From positions 1 to 64,000 of the forward strand of contig CAYLOT010000006.1 in the NCBI GenBank assembly GCA_964385405.1: 64,000 nucleotides of DNA, in the 5' to 3' direction. Shown piece by piece: positions 7,699-16,008 of the stretch; position 1 is the first letter of the stretch, and every line of letters begins with the position of its first letter. Source of the DNA: CAIZGX01 sp964385405. GTDB taxonomy: Bacteria; Bacteroidota; Bacteroidia; Flavobacteriales_D; Sanyastnellaceae. A model generated the notes under the pieces. The model saw nothing but the letters and a program-made list of their open reading frames with translations. It made no database searches and was not told the DNA's origin. The translations under genes were made by a program, and so were the position numbers.

Positions 7699-8438
7699 TT
7701 TACCTCTTCATTTTACTCGCTATATCTGAAAGTGCTTTCGGACAGAAGTCCAATGCGAACGAATTCCTATTTGGATTTCAATTGAGACCCATAGTACCCA
7801 ATGCATATTTGAATACAGATGTTGAATCGATTAGTCTTCCAAATTTTACTTATTCAGCGAAATCCAATGTTGGAATAAGTTTCGGTTCAATCATTCGTAA
7901 GCCTGTCGGGAAATTTTGGAACTTAGAAACGGGATTGAATTTCGTCAGACGCAGCTATTCTTTAGGGTTCAATTTGAACGATAGCGTACAAGTCAATACC
8001 ACTCAGAACATGACCTTCATTGCCTATGAAATTCCCATTCAGGCCTTAATTTATGTGAGACTTGGAAAGGCGTGGTATATGAATGCCAGCGCGGGTATTG
8101 CTCTAGATTTTTTTCCAAGTGAAACCGAAACTTTCAGCTCAGAAAACGTAGATTCAACCTACTACGACTTCAGTCAAAAAACGTATAGAATCAGATGGAG
8201 TGCTTTGGCTGCTCAGTCTAATTTAGGATTTGAATACCGAACTGAAAAACAAGGTTATTATTATTTGGGAGCTTCATTTCATAGGCCGTTTGGAAGAATT
8301 GCGGCAACACAAGCCCTTGTAGAAACCGCTTCAGGTTCTGAACGATTGTGGTTAAGTCTTTCGGGGAGTTATTTCTCTGTTGATTTGAAATATTTCTTTT
8401 ACGACAAATACAAAACAAAAAAGGTCGTCAATGAGTGA
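7677..8438 (+). CDS. Outer-membrane beta-barrel protein
   Basis: A 253-residue protein with a signal peptide (MEFNKKIIYLFILLAISES, cleavage near FGQK). It then shows alternating aromatic beta strands such as FWNLETGLNFVRRSY, AWYMNASAGIALDFF and GYYYLGASFHRP, and ends in a strand with terminal aromatics (VDLKYFFYDKY). This matches the PorT-like/OmpA-like barrel proteins common in Bacteroidota. Its start lies inside the nitroreductase gene, so translation is probably coupled. Its stop codon is embedded in the stem of a strong terminator. The role is unknown. Confidence 0.8.
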   Translation: MEFNKKIIYLFILLAISESAFGQKSNANEFLFGFQLRPIVPNAYLNTDVESISLPNFTYSAKSNVGISFGSIIRKPVGKFWNLETGLNFVRRSYSLGFNLNDSVQVNTTQNMTFIAYEIPIQALIYVRLGKAWYMNASAGIALDFFPSETETFSSENVDSTYYDFSQKTYRIRWSALAAQSNLGFEYRTEKQGYYYLGASFHRPFGRIAATQALVETASGSERLWLSLSGSYFSVDLKYFFYDKYKTKKVVNE

Positions 8439-8448
8439 CGACCTTTTT
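8418..8448. terminator. Bidirectional intrinsic terminator over a stop codon
   Basis: A perfect 13-base inverted repeat, AAAAAGGTCGTCA paired with TGACGACCTTTTT around the 5-base loop ATGAG. It has an A run on one side and a T run on the other, so it can stop transcription from both the barrel gene and the convergent yceI gene. The TGA of the barrel gene (8436-8438) begins the right arm. Confidence 0.85.
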
Positions 8449-8469
8449 CAAACTTAATTAAAACTAAAA

Positions 8470-9081
8470 TTACTTTTTCAAATCACCCACTAACTTCACA
8501 TTTAATGTAAAGATGTTATCAATTGCTTTATCTCCCAAGTTATCGAAGAAAGCAGTTGAACCATACTTAACATCGAATTGTGAACGATCTACTGCAACGC
8601 TTCCTTCAACAAAAATTTGATTTCCACCACCAGTAATTTTTGCAGGAAACGAAAGTGCTTTTGTAATTCCTTTAATAGTCATGTTACCAGTTACATTGTG
8701 GGTAGTTCCGTTATTTCCTTTCACAGCTTGAACGCTTGTTACTTCAAACATTGCATCTGGGAATGAAACTGTATTGAAAAAATCTGCACCCTTTAAGTGA
8801 TTGAGAAAGTTCGCGTTAGTACCCGCATCCGAGATGTCGGTGCAGGCCATAGCATTCATATCTATTTTCACTTTTCCAGTTATCCCTGCATTTCCTTTCA
8901 CGTAAACGACACCGCTTGAAACACGCACTGTACCCGTGTGCCCGCTGCCTGTTACTTTCTTTGCACTCCAAACAATTGAACTCTTGTTGAAGTCTAAAAT
9001 GTACTTACCATCGGCTAATTGAGCTTTAACTCCCGCTACTGAAGCGATTGCTACGAATAATGCTAAAATCACTTTTTTCAT
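8470..9081 (-). CDS. YceI family lipid-binding-like periplasmic protein
   Basis: A 203-residue exported protein with a signal peptide (MKKVILALFVAIASVAGVKAQ) followed by a YceI lipocalin-like barrel. Recognisable strands are YILDFNKSSIVWSAKKVTG, the KIDMNAMACTDI segment, HLKGADFFNTVSFPDAMFEV and the VAVDRSQFDVKYGS ending. YceI proteins bind isoprenoid-type lipids in the periplasm; the ligand here is unknown. It starts 22 bases after the stop of the MarR-type regulator and should lie on the same transcript. Confidence 0.9.
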   Translation of the reverse strand: MKKVILALFVAIASVAGVKAQLADGKYILDFNKSSIVWSAKKVTGSGHTGTVRVSSGVVYVKGNAGITGKVKIDMNAMACTDISDAGTNANFLNHLKGADFFNTVSFPDAMFEVTSVQAVKGNNGTTHNVTGNMTIKGITKALSFPAKITGGGNQIFVEGSVAVDRSQFDVKYGSTAFFDNLGDKAIDNIFTLNVKLVGDLKK

Positions 9082-9103
9082 TTGTTTTTATTTTATTGTT
9101 GGT

Positions 9104-9565
9104 TTATTTCTGATTTCTAATTTGATCCAAAGCGAAATTCACAGCCTCAGCATCTCTAATAGACAATTGTTTCGACATAATTGTTTTAAAGGTTGGAACT
9201 TTTCCATCTAACTCCTGAAGCAGTAACTTGCCCTTTTCCGTTATAACTACATCAACCTGTCTGCGATCTTTGTCACAAGTTCTTCTAGAAACAAGTTTGC
9301 GCATTTCCAATTTATCCACAATTCTAGATGCATTGCTACTCTTGTCTATCATACGATCACACAAACCGGCAACAGAAATTGCACGACCTTTTTGACCACG
9401 TAAAATTCGAAGAATATTATACTGTGGTAATGTTATGTCATAGTCCTTCAACGCAGCTCTATTCAATTCACCGAACCAGGCCGCTGTAAAAAGAATGTTT
9501 ATGCCCAATTTTTGGTAAACATCACTGAATTCTGATTGTTGTATTTCTTCGCCAATTGATTTCAC
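9104..9565 (-). CDS. MarR family transcriptional regulator
   Basis: A winged-helix repressor of about 153 residues when started at the GTG at 9565. The HTH spans TLPQYNILRILRGQKGRAISVAGLCDRM in the frame, and the wing contains RRTCDKDRRQVDVVITEKG with the conserved DxRxxxVxxT pattern. The frame is open to an ATG at 9625, but the extra 20 residues (Cys-rich, read from the operator) are unlikely to be translated: a -7 box lies at 9570-9577. Family members usually begin at the SIGEEIQQ position. MarR followed by YceI is a recurring Bacteroidota pair, presumably autoregulated from the repeats upstream. The inducer is unknown. Confidence 0.88.
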   Translation of the reverse strand: MKSIGEEIQQSEFSDVYQKLGINILFTAAWFGELNRAALKDYDITLPQYNILRILRGQKGRAISVAGLCDRMIDKSSNASRIVDKLEMRKLVSRRTCDKDRRQVDVVITEKGKLLLQELDGKVPTFKTIMSKQLSIRDAEAVNFALDQIRNQK

Positions 9566-9569
9566 TTTG

Positions 9570-9603
9570 CAAATATATGTACATACATTTAATGTACATA
9601 CAT
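9570..9603 (-). promoter_or_regulatory. marR-yceI promoter with direct-repeat operator
   Basis: On the plus strand ATGTACATACAT occurs twice (9577-9588 and 9592-9603), 15 bases apart. Each copy contains the palindrome TGTACA. On the minus strand a TATATTTG -7 box (9570-9577) abuts the proximal repeat. A repressor bound to the repeats would cover the promoter, which fits MarR autoregulation. Confidence 0.65.
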
Positions 9604-9668
9604 CTTTTGTAAAAAAATTTCTCACATTGTAACTTTTTTTTGGTCCTTCTTTGATGTACTAATACCAT

Positions 9669-10217
9669 ATAAAAAATTTAATTCTTCTCCCACTTTTTCT
9701 TTTCTTAAGCATACATATTTCAGCACAAACCTTTGGCAAATCGAAAATTGTATTACAAGGAAAAGTAACTGCGCTATTTCTCAGCAACAGCACAGAAAAG
9801 CCTCTCGACAAGGTTTCTGTTCAAATATGGTCAGACGGGAAATTGGTAGCCGAAGTTAAGACCGCACATCGCGTTAAATACAGGACGGAAGCGCCAAACA
9901 AAGAATATCACCAAATCAAATGCGTTCAAGATGGTTATGTTGCTAAAACCCTTGAAATTGAAACAAAGTCCATTAAACGTGAAGAGAGTGCCATTCGCCT
10001 CATGTTAACCATAGATATTTCGCTTTTCAAAGAAAACGATGCCTGTGACTTTTCGTTTTTAAATGAAATGCCTGTTGCCAAGGCCAAGGTTCTGCGTTGA
10101 AAAGATTATATTTTTTGGGATCTTGATTACAACAAAAAAATACAAGACCGCATTCGAAAAGAAATAAGTAAAGTTCGAGTTCCGAAGTCGGTATTATTAA
10201 CAATGAAAGCGCTGTAA
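9669..10217 (+). pseudogene. Decayed gene for a small secreted protein
   Basis: One frame can be read from 9669 to a TAA at 10215. It begins IKNLILLPLFLFLSIHISAQ, a good signal peptide but with ATA where ATG is expected. A region resembling a carboxypeptidase regulatory or Ig-like domain follows (VLQGKVTALFLSNSTEKPL, then DKVSVQIWSDGKLVAEVKT). The frame is stopped by TGA at 10098-10100, yet continues sensibly afterwards (KDYIFWDLDYNKKIQDRI, then RKEISKVRVP). No ATG, GTG or TTG occurs in frame between 9660 and 9843. Two point lesions, start loss and a nonsense codon, are the simplest explanation. An ATA start plus recoded TGA, or sequencing error, is possible but less likely. The following ABC gene starts 20 bases later. 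Confidence 0.7.
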
Positions 10218-10237
10218 ATTCGCCAAAAGATTTCAAG

Positions 10238-12067
10238 GTGAAAGAAAGCGCTACTACTCCGAAAAAGAAAATTTCAAAAGCAACAATCTCAAGTGCGTTG
10301 GGACTGTTTCGTTACTTAAGACCTTATGCATTCTCTTTTTTCATTGGAATGCTACTACTTGTTGTGTCAGGACTTTTGGTCATTGTTATCACAGCTTTAC
10401 TCGGATTTCTATTAACTCCTAATGCACAGGCTGCGTTGCCCGGAGGCGCATTAACTAAATCGATTCTTACAGCTATTCATTGGGAAGGTGAAGGCATGAC
10501 CTCAAAAACTTTGGTTGCTCTCGTTGGGCTACTCATTATTCAAGGTGTGTTATCTTTCTTCAGAGTTTATCTGTTTTCTTACGTCTCTGAAAACGCCATG
10601 CTCGCTCTTCGCAAAGACACATACTCTCGTATTATTCGCATGCCCATTCAGTTTTACAACGAGAGAAGAGTAGGAGATTTAAGTAGTAGAATTACTTCTG
10701 ATATTACAGCAATTCAAGAAACGCTGACAACAACCCTTGCTGAATTTCTTCGACAGTCTGTAATAATTTGCGTTGGTGTTGGTTGGCTTGTATCCTATTC
10801 GCCTTATCTCACACTCGTTATGTTGGGCACGCTACCTGTGATTATTGTAGTCATGGTATTCTTCGGGCGCTACATTAAAAAATTAAGCAAAGAAACTCAA
10901 GACAAGGTAGCCGAATCGGGTGTGGTATTAAATGAAACTTTCACCGGTGTTGTAAGTGTAAAGAGCTACAGTAATGAACCCTATGAAATATCTCGTTTCT
11001 ACAAACGTATTTTAGATGTGAGAGCAAATGCCATGAAGAGCGCGATTTGGAGAGGCATGTTTGGTACTTTCATTATCATCTTTTTATTTGGAACACTCGG
11101 CCTCGTAATAGGCGTTGGGGCTCATTTGCAGCAGACTGGACAATTGCCTGTAGAAGTATTACCCCAGTTTATCATGTTAACTGGACTAATCGCAGGATCC
11201 ATTGGCGGACTTGCTGCGCAGATGGGGTCACTTCAGCGCAGTTTGGGAATTATTGATTCTGTAATGGAAATTCTAGGCATGGAACCTGAAGAAATTCCTG
11301 AAGAAGAAACCCAAGCAGAAAAGCACTTCCAAGGTACATTCGAGTTTAAAAACGTTTCATTCAACTATGCTAGCCGAGCGGAAATGGCTGTGCTGAAAGA
11401 TGTCTCGTTCGAAGTAAAAGAAGGAGAGCAAATTGCGTTAGTGGGTGCTTCTGGATCTGGTAAATCAACCATAGCCAATCTTTTGCTTCGCTTCTATGAA
11501 GCAACCGAAGGAACAATCTTTTTCGATGGAATTCAATCATCGGATTGGAAACTTCATGATGTTAGAAAAAGCATGGCTTACGTTCCACAAGAGGTTTTGT
11601 TGTTTGGTGGAAGTATTCGTGAAAACATTGCTTATGGTAAGCCTTCAGCAACAGATGAAGAAATTAAAACGGCTGCCATTCGTGCTAACGCTTGGGAATT
11701 CATTGAGCAGTTTACCGATGGCTGGGATACAATTGTTGGTGATCGTGGTATTCAACTTTCGGGCGGACAACGTCAGCGTATTGCAATTGCTCGTGCAATT
11801 TTGAAAGACCCGAAACTTCTGATTTTAGATGAAGCTACATCGGCTTTGGATACCGAAAACGAGAGAGCGGTTCAACTCGCATTAGATGAACTCATGAAAA
11901 ATAGAACTTCACTCGTCATTGCTCATCGCCTCTCTACCATTCGCAACGCCACGAAAATCATTGTTCTCGAAGGTGGACGAATTGTAGAAACAGGAACACA
12001 CGAAGAACTTATACGTCGAGACAGTGCATATTTGAAGATGGTAGAATTGCAAGAAAGGTCAAAATAA
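10238..12067 (+). CDS. ABC exporter, fused permease and ATPase (MsbA-like)
   Basis: A 609-residue half-transporter that should dimerise in the inner membrane to export a lipid or drug-like substrate. The N-terminal half holds six membrane helices (first near 24-54). The ATPase domain from about residue 365 contains Walker A (GASGSGKST), Q-loop (VPQEVLLFG), signature (LSGGQRQRIAIARA), Walker B (LLILDEATSALD) and H-loop (IAHRLST). Length and order match MsbA/multidrug exporters. It starts with GTG, directly downstream of the decayed gene, and is followed closely by an acyltransferase gene, which makes a lipid substrate plausible but unproven. Confidence 0.92.
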   Translation: MKESATTPKKKISKATISSALGLFRYLRPYAFSFFIGMLLLVVSGLLVIVITALLGFLLTPNAQAALPGGALTKSILTAIHWEGEGMTSKTLVALVGLLIIQGVLSFFRVYLFSYVSENAMLALRKDTYSRIIRMPIQFYNERRVGDLSSRITSDITAIQETLTTTLAEFLRQSVIICVGVGWLVSYSPYLTLVMLGTLPVIIVVMVFFGRYIKKLSKETQDKVAESGVVLNETFTGVVSVKSYSNEPYEISRFYKRILDVRANAMKSAIWRGMFGTFIIIFLFGTLGLVIGVGAHLQQTGQLPVEVLPQFIMLTGLIAGSIGGLAAQMGSLQRSLGIIDSVMEILGMEPEEIPEEETQAEKHFQGTFEFKNVSFNYASRAEMAVLKDVSFEVKEGEQIALVGASGSGKSTIANLLLRFYEATEGTIFFDGIQSSDWKLHDVRKSMAYVPQEVLLFGGSIRENIAYGKPSATDEEIKTAAIRANAWEFIEQFTDGWDTIVGDRGIQLSGGQRQRIAIARAILKDPKLLILDEATSALDTENERAVQLALDELMKNRTSLVIAHRLSTIRNATKIIVLEGGRIVETGTHEELIRRDSAYLKMVELQERSK

Positions 12068-12070
12068 AGT

Positions 12071-12078
12071 TATCTTCG
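12071..12078 (+). promoter_or_regulatory. -7 box before the acyltransferase gene
   Basis: TATCTTCG, one base off TAnnTTTG, lies 3 bases after the ABC exporter stop and 12 bases before the ATG at 12091. Confidence 0.45.
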
Positions 12079-12090
12079 TTTCTTTTGGCT

Positions 12091-13383
12091 ATGCGCAGAT
12101 CCTGGTTATACGACTTACTTCGATACATATTGGTGTTTGGGTTGAGACTCTTTCACAGAAAATTTCGTGTTGTAGGATATGAAAATTTGAAAGGAAGTGA
12201 AATACCGACTATTGTGGTTGGAAATCATCAGAACGCACTTTTAGATCCAATCTTATGTTGTTCGGTAATTACTCAACAGCTTCATTGGCTCACCAGATCA
12301 GATGTCTTCAAGCCAGGTATTGTTACCAAAATTCTCAGAGGAGTAAATATGCTCCCGGTCTATAGAGAAAAAGATAATGTTGCAGATATTCGAGATAGAA
12401 ACGAGGCTATTTTCCAAGAGTGTTATAGAAGGCTCAACAACGGTCAATGGATCAGTCTTTTTCCCGAAGGAACGCACAAAGGAAAAAAATCGCTGAACAC
12501 TCCACTTAAAAAAGGAATTGGCCGATTGATCATTGGAACATTCGAAGCGAATCCGAATTTGCAGCAAATTAGAATACTACCCTTAGGATTGGAGTACTCT
12601 GAATTTTTCGAAAAAGACGGTGATTTTATGCTTCGCATAGGAAAACCTATTGTGCTCTCAAAAGAGGATTACACCGTTGCAAACAAAGCTATTTGGGCCA
12701 ATGAATTGGTTGCAGATATAAGCACCGCTTTGCAAGCAGTTATGACCGATATTCGGAATGACCAATATTACGAAGAGTACATCACCATTCAAGACCTCAT
12801 GCATTTCGTATTTCCATACAATGATTGGCATGAGAATGTGGTCATTTACCAAGATTTAGTAAATGCTAAAAAATTTGAAAATTCAGAACTTCTTGAGTCG
12901 GTTAAATCTTTTAACCTTTTGTCACAAGAACTTCACTTTTCTAATCGAACAGATTTCGAGGCAAACCAATGGAGAATGTGGAATACACTCAGAGTTTTCA
13001 TGACTGTCCCATTTTCTTTAGTTGGAAAATTAATTTTTTATCCGATTTCAAGCTTCACCGAAAATTTCGTTCGAACCAAAGTAAAGGATACGCTTTTCCG
13101 AAATTCCATTCGAATTACTTTCAAGTTGTTTTTTAGTATTCCATACATATTAGTTCTTTCGATTATCTTCCCTTTCATTGGTGTGAATTATTTCTTGGGA
13201 GTTCTCATATTAGCTGTTACCGGCACATTCGAGGTTCGCGCTCGCATGCGTCTCGATCGTTTCAAAAAAATAATTCAACATAAAAAAGAATCTACTCAGC
13301 GCAATTCGGAATACTCGAAATGGAAAACGGCACAAGAGCAATGTATTTCGCAAATAAAACTAATTTGTAATGAACAGAATTAA
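12091..13383 (+). CDS. PlsC-domain acyltransferase
   Basis: A membrane-associated acyltransferase of 430 residues, related to 1-acyl-glycerol-3-phosphate acyltransferases. The HX4D catalytic motif is in GNHQNALLDP near residue 46. FPEGTHKGKK (near 124) is the glycerophosphate-binding motif, and ILPLGLEYSE the later block. The C-terminal 200 residues extend beyond the usual PlsC domain and include two or more hydrophobic segments (IPYILVLSIIFPFIGV), as in larger Bacteroidota relatives. The ATG at 12091 is preferred to the TTG two codons earlier. The 3' end overlaps the VOC gene by 14 bases. Acceptor lipid not determined. Confidence 0.88.
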   Translation: MRRSWLYDLLRYILVFGLRLFHRKFRVVGYENLKGSEIPTIVVGNHQNALLDPILCCSVITQQLHWLTRSDVFKPGIVTKILRGVNMLPVYREKDNVADIRDRNEAIFQECYRRLNNGQWISLFPEGTHKGKKSLNTPLKKGIGRLIIGTFEANPNLQQIRILPLGLEYSEFFEKDGDFMLRIGKPIVLSKEDYTVANKAIWANELVADISTALQAVMTDIRNDQYYEEYITIQDLMHFVFPYNDWHENVVIYQDLVNAKKFENSELLESVKSFNLLSQELHFSNRTDFEANQWRMWNTLRVFMTVPFSLVGKLIFYPISSFTENFVRTKVKDTLFRNSIRITFKLFFSIPYILVLSIIFPFIGVNYFLGVLILAVTGTFEVRARMRLDRFKKIIQHKKESTQRNSEYSKWKTAQEQCISQIKLICNEQN

Positions 13384-14425
13384 CAGCATACAACACCTTG
13401 GGGTTGCAGTTCAAGATATGGACGCTTCGTTAAGGTACTACAGAAAAATTTTCGGAATGAATATTCCGTTTTTTGATAGTGTTCAACCTGCACCCCTCAT
13501 GGATTGCTATACACACGGTAAGACCATTACCAAGCGTGCAAGTATGATCATGAACCTTCAAGGTGGTTGTGCTATGGAAGTTATTCGTCCCACAACCTTC
13601 GAACCTCGCAAAGCCGATTTTCAAATTAAAGTCGGAGATCTTCATATCTTCCAAATACACATGAAATCGCGCGATGTGAAAAATATGCATGCCTATTGCA
13701 CACACAATGGAGCGCACAATGTGAGTGAAATTCAACTCAATCCTGCTCAGCAACAAGTATTCGATTTAACCGATATCGACGGGAATTTCTTCCGTGTTGA
13801 GCCAACGGACGAGTGTTACAGAGACATGGGGCATCCGAGTAACGGTGTTGCAGGATGCAGTATTGGGGTAACGAATATGGATAACGCTTTAAATCTCTAT
13901 GCTCACCTTTTAGGTTATGACGAAGTTGTATTCGACCGCACAGGCACCTTCAACGACTGGGGACATTTGCCCGGTGGAAAAGAACAGTACCGACGTGTTC
14001 GATTGAAGCAATCTGCGCCAACCGGAGGTGGTTTTGCACGCGTGCTCGGGGAAACATTTATCGAATTGGTTCAAGCATTGGACCGTGTGCCTGCAAGAAC
14101 CTTCAAAGGGCGAATTTGGGGTGATTCTGGATTCGTTCACCTAGGTCTCGATGTGAAAGGCATGAAAAAACTCGGAGCGAATTTAGCTGAACAAGGCTTT
14201 GCGTTCAGATGCGATAGCAACGACGCACTGAGCATGGGACAAACAAAAGTTCATTGCACATACATCGATGACCCCGATGGAACACTTATCGAGTTAATCG
14301 AAGTTTACAAGGTTCCAATCGTAGAAAAATGGGGTATCTTCTTAAATGTAGAAAAAAGAGATCCTCTGAAACCACTGCCCAACTTCATGTTGAACGCGTT
14401 AAGATTCTCGCGTATTAAAGACTAA
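13370..14425 (+). CDS. Two-domain VOC family protein, glyoxalase/dioxygenase-like
   Basis: A 351-residue cytoplasmic protein of two vicinal-oxygen-chelate modules. Module one (about 1-155) opens IQHLGVAVQDMDASLRYY and ends FFRVEPTDE, and carries HIFQIHMK in the middle. Module two (about 160-320) has GCSIGVTNMDNALNLY, SGFVHLGLDVKG and GTLIELIEVYK. His and Glu at these positions are the usual metal ligands, so a mononuclear metal site is likely. The layout recalls 4-hydroxyphenylpyruvate dioxygenase or extradiol enzymes, but the family-specific motifs are not clear enough to name a reaction. It is coupled to the acyltransferase and its stop overlaps the convergent SDR gene by four bases. Confidence 0.82.
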   Translation: MNRINSIQHLGVAVQDMDASLRYYRKIFGMNIPFFDSVQPAPLMDCYTHGKTITKRASMIMNLQGGCAMEVIRPTTFEPRKADFQIKVGDLHIFQIHMKSRDVKNMHAYCTHNGAHNVSEIQLNPAQQQVFDLTDIDGNFFRVEPTDECYRDMGHPSNGVAGCSIGVTNMDNALNLYAHLLGYDEVVFDRTGTFNDWGHLPGGKEQYRRVRLKQSAPTGGGFARVLGETFIELVQALDRVPARTFKGRIWGDSGFVHLGLDVKGMKKLGANLAEQGFAFRCDSNDALSMGQTKVHCTYIDDPDGTLIELIEVYKVPIVEKWGIFLNVEKRDPLKPLPNFMLNALRFSRIKD

Positions 14426-15213
14426 CGCGCAGCTTGTCGTTTCAATATTTTTCTGAAAAGATTCGGGAAATACCTGTGTAGAAATAACGCGCGCAGCTCA
14501 TTACCCCCAACACCAAACTCTCGTCTTCCTGCAGCAATACCCGATAATATCTGATTGGCGCATTGTTCCGAAGAAATCCCTTGTGCCTGATTGTTATCCA
14601 TTTCTCCTGTTGGATTTCCTGATTTATCTAAAGCGTGTTTCGAGATTTCTGTGGCGATAAATCCAGGAGTTACCAATGTGATCTGAATACCCGCATCTTC
14701 CACTTCCATGCGCAATGAATCGAAAAACCCGTGCAGCGCATGCTTCGATGCTGAATAAGCCGAGCGCAAATAAAATCCCCACTTTCCGGTTAAACTGGAT
14801 ATGGTCACAATGTGTCCTGATTTTCTTCGAAGCATTTGTGGTAAAACCGATTTTGTCATTTGCACATGTCCGAAATAGTTCACTTCAAAAATTCTTCTAT
14901 CACTATCAATAGAGGTTTCAACTGTTAACGAACGCTGGCTAATTCCGCCATTGTTGAACAAAATATCTATTTCAAATTTTGAAAGCACCTCATTCGAAAC
15001 ATGTTCTATTGAAGAGGCGTTTGTGAGATCTAAAGGAAATACATGAACCTTATCTGGAAAAAGACAAGTCCTTTTAACGCGTTCCAGTTCTTCTTCTCTC
15101 CGAGAAGAAACAAGAACGATTGCACCAGCTGCATTAAAAGCCTTAGCAACTGACTCACCAATGCCACTGCTCGCGCCAGTAATCCAAACCACCCTATTTT
15201 GAAATTGTTTCAT
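14422..15213 (-). CDS. Short-chain dehydrogenase/reductase (DltE-like)
   Basis: A 263-residue Rossmann-fold oxidoreductase. It has TGASSGIG (cofactor), LFNNGGIS (NAG-type motif), catalytic Ser in TISSLTGKWG and YSASKHAL for Tyr/Lys. The extended tail with FLHRYFPNLFRKILKRQ is basic and hydrophobic, as in the membrane-associated DltE/dehydrogenase-reductase 7B group. It is transcribed toward the VOC gene and diverges from the response regulator gene across 117 bases. Substrate unknown. Confidence 0.88.
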   Translation of the reverse strand: MKQFQNRVVWITGASSGIGESVAKAFNAAGAIVLVSSRREEELERVKRTCLFPDKVHVFPLDLTNASSIEHVSNEVLSKFEIDILFNNGGISQRSLTVETSIDSDRRIFEVNYFGHVQMTKSVLPQMLRRKSGHIVTISSLTGKWGFYLRSAYSASKHALHGFFDSLRMEVEDAGIQITLVTPGFIATEISKHALDKSGNPTGEMDNNQAQGISSEQCANQILSGIAAGRREFGVGGNELRALFLHRYFPNLFRKILKRQAAR

Positions 15214-15231
15214 TTTTATATCATTTCCGTG

Positions 15232-15263
15232 TTAAGAAAACTTAACTTTAGGTTAACCTTAGG
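15232..15263 (+). promoter_or_regulatory. Tandem TTAA(G/C) repeats resembling a PhoP/PhoB box
   Basis: TTAAG (15232) and two TTAAC copies (15242, 15253) recur at 10- and 11-base spacing. The last two lie in an imperfect 11-base direct repeat, CTTAACTTTAG then GTTAACCTTAG. OmpR/PhoB regulators bind such head-to-tail sites, and Bacillus PhoP boxes are TTAACA-like with an 11-base period. The repeats lie about 30 bases upstream of the -7 box for the regulator gene that follows. Binding is inferred. Confidence 0.5.
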
Positions 15264-15289
15264 TAGGGCGCTAATCAATAAAAGACTCC

Positions 15290-15297
15290 TACCTTCG
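15290..15297 (+). promoter_or_regulatory. -7 box for the two-component operon
   Basis: TACCTTCG, one base off TAnnTTTG, 33 bases before the ATG at 15331. The same TACCTTCG is used before the MlaE-like gene. Confidence 0.5.
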
Positions 15298-15330
15298 TGG
15301 TGAATAATTCGATTCAAAGATTGCAATAGA

Positions 15331-16008
15331 ATGGCAAAAAAACCAAAAATACTTTGTGTAGACGACGAACAAGACATTCTTGATTTGCTCACATTTAATT
15401 TGGAAAAAGAGGGGTACGACGTATGCACAGCATTGAACGGAAAAAAAGGTCTTGAAGTCGCTAAACGTGAACTTCCAGATTTAATTATTCTAGACGTGAT
15501 GATGCCTGAAATGGATGGCATGGAAACATGCAGAGAAATTCGTGAGATTCCCTCCCTTCAAAATGTTGTCATTACTTTCCTTACCGCTCGTAACGAAGAT
15601 TACAGCCAAATTGCGGGATTTGAAGCAGGTGCAGATGATTTTATTACCAAACCTATTCGTCAACGATTGCTAGTTTCAAAAATCAAAGCCTTACTCCGCA
15701 GGTCGGGACCCGCTGAAATTAAAAAAGAAATGAATATTGGCGGTATAGAAATTGACCGCGAGAAATATTTAGTAACCAAAGATGGAATGCAAATTCAACT
15801 TCCAAAGAAAGAATTTGAATTGCTTGTGCTGTTGTCTAGCGCACCAGGACGTGTATTCACGAGAGAAAGCATTTTAAATTCCATCTGGGGAAACGATGTT
15901 ATCGTTGGTGATAGAACCATAGATGTCCACATTCGAAAACTTCGCGAAAAATTAGGAGACGAAAATTTTAAGACAATTAAGGGAGTTGGTTATAAATTCG
16001 AGGCGTGA
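15331..16008 (+). CDS. OmpR/PhoB-type response regulator
   Basis: A 225-residue transcription factor. The receiver domain (1-120) has the acidic pair in VDDEQDI, phospho-acceptor Asp55 in LIILDVMMPEMDG, a Thr in FLTARNED and the conserved Lys in DFITKPIR. The winged-helix domain (about 130-225) contains PKKEFELLVLLSSAPGRVF and the wing GVGYKFE. The TGA overlaps the GTG of the kinase gene by three bases, so the two are translated together. Domain makeup and partner match phosphate-type PhoB/PhoR systems, but the signal is not shown by the sequence. Confidence 0.93.
   Translation: MAKKPKILCVDDEQDILDLLTFNLEKEGYDVCTALNGKKGLEVAKRELPDLIILDVMMPEMDGMETCREIREIPSLQNVVITFLTARNEDYSQIAGFEAGADDFITKPIRQRLLVSKIKALLRRSGPAEIKKEMNIGGIEIDREKYLVTKDGMQIQLPKKEFELLVLLSSAPGRVFTRESILNSIWGNDVIVGDRTIDVHIRKLREKLGDENFKTIKGVGYKFEA

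Noticed and set aside
9660..9845. TTG at 9843 as the start of an 85-residue gene
   Set aside because: The frame continues upstream into a good signal peptide without a stop to 9663, so the TTG is internal to the decayed gene at 9669-10217.
10098..10100. TGA as a selenocysteine or reassigned codon
   Set aside because: TGA is used as a normal stop for many genes here (for example mlaE, the M28 operon SDR, DUF3098), no SECIS-like hairpin is seen, and the gene also lacks a start codon. Decay is simpler.
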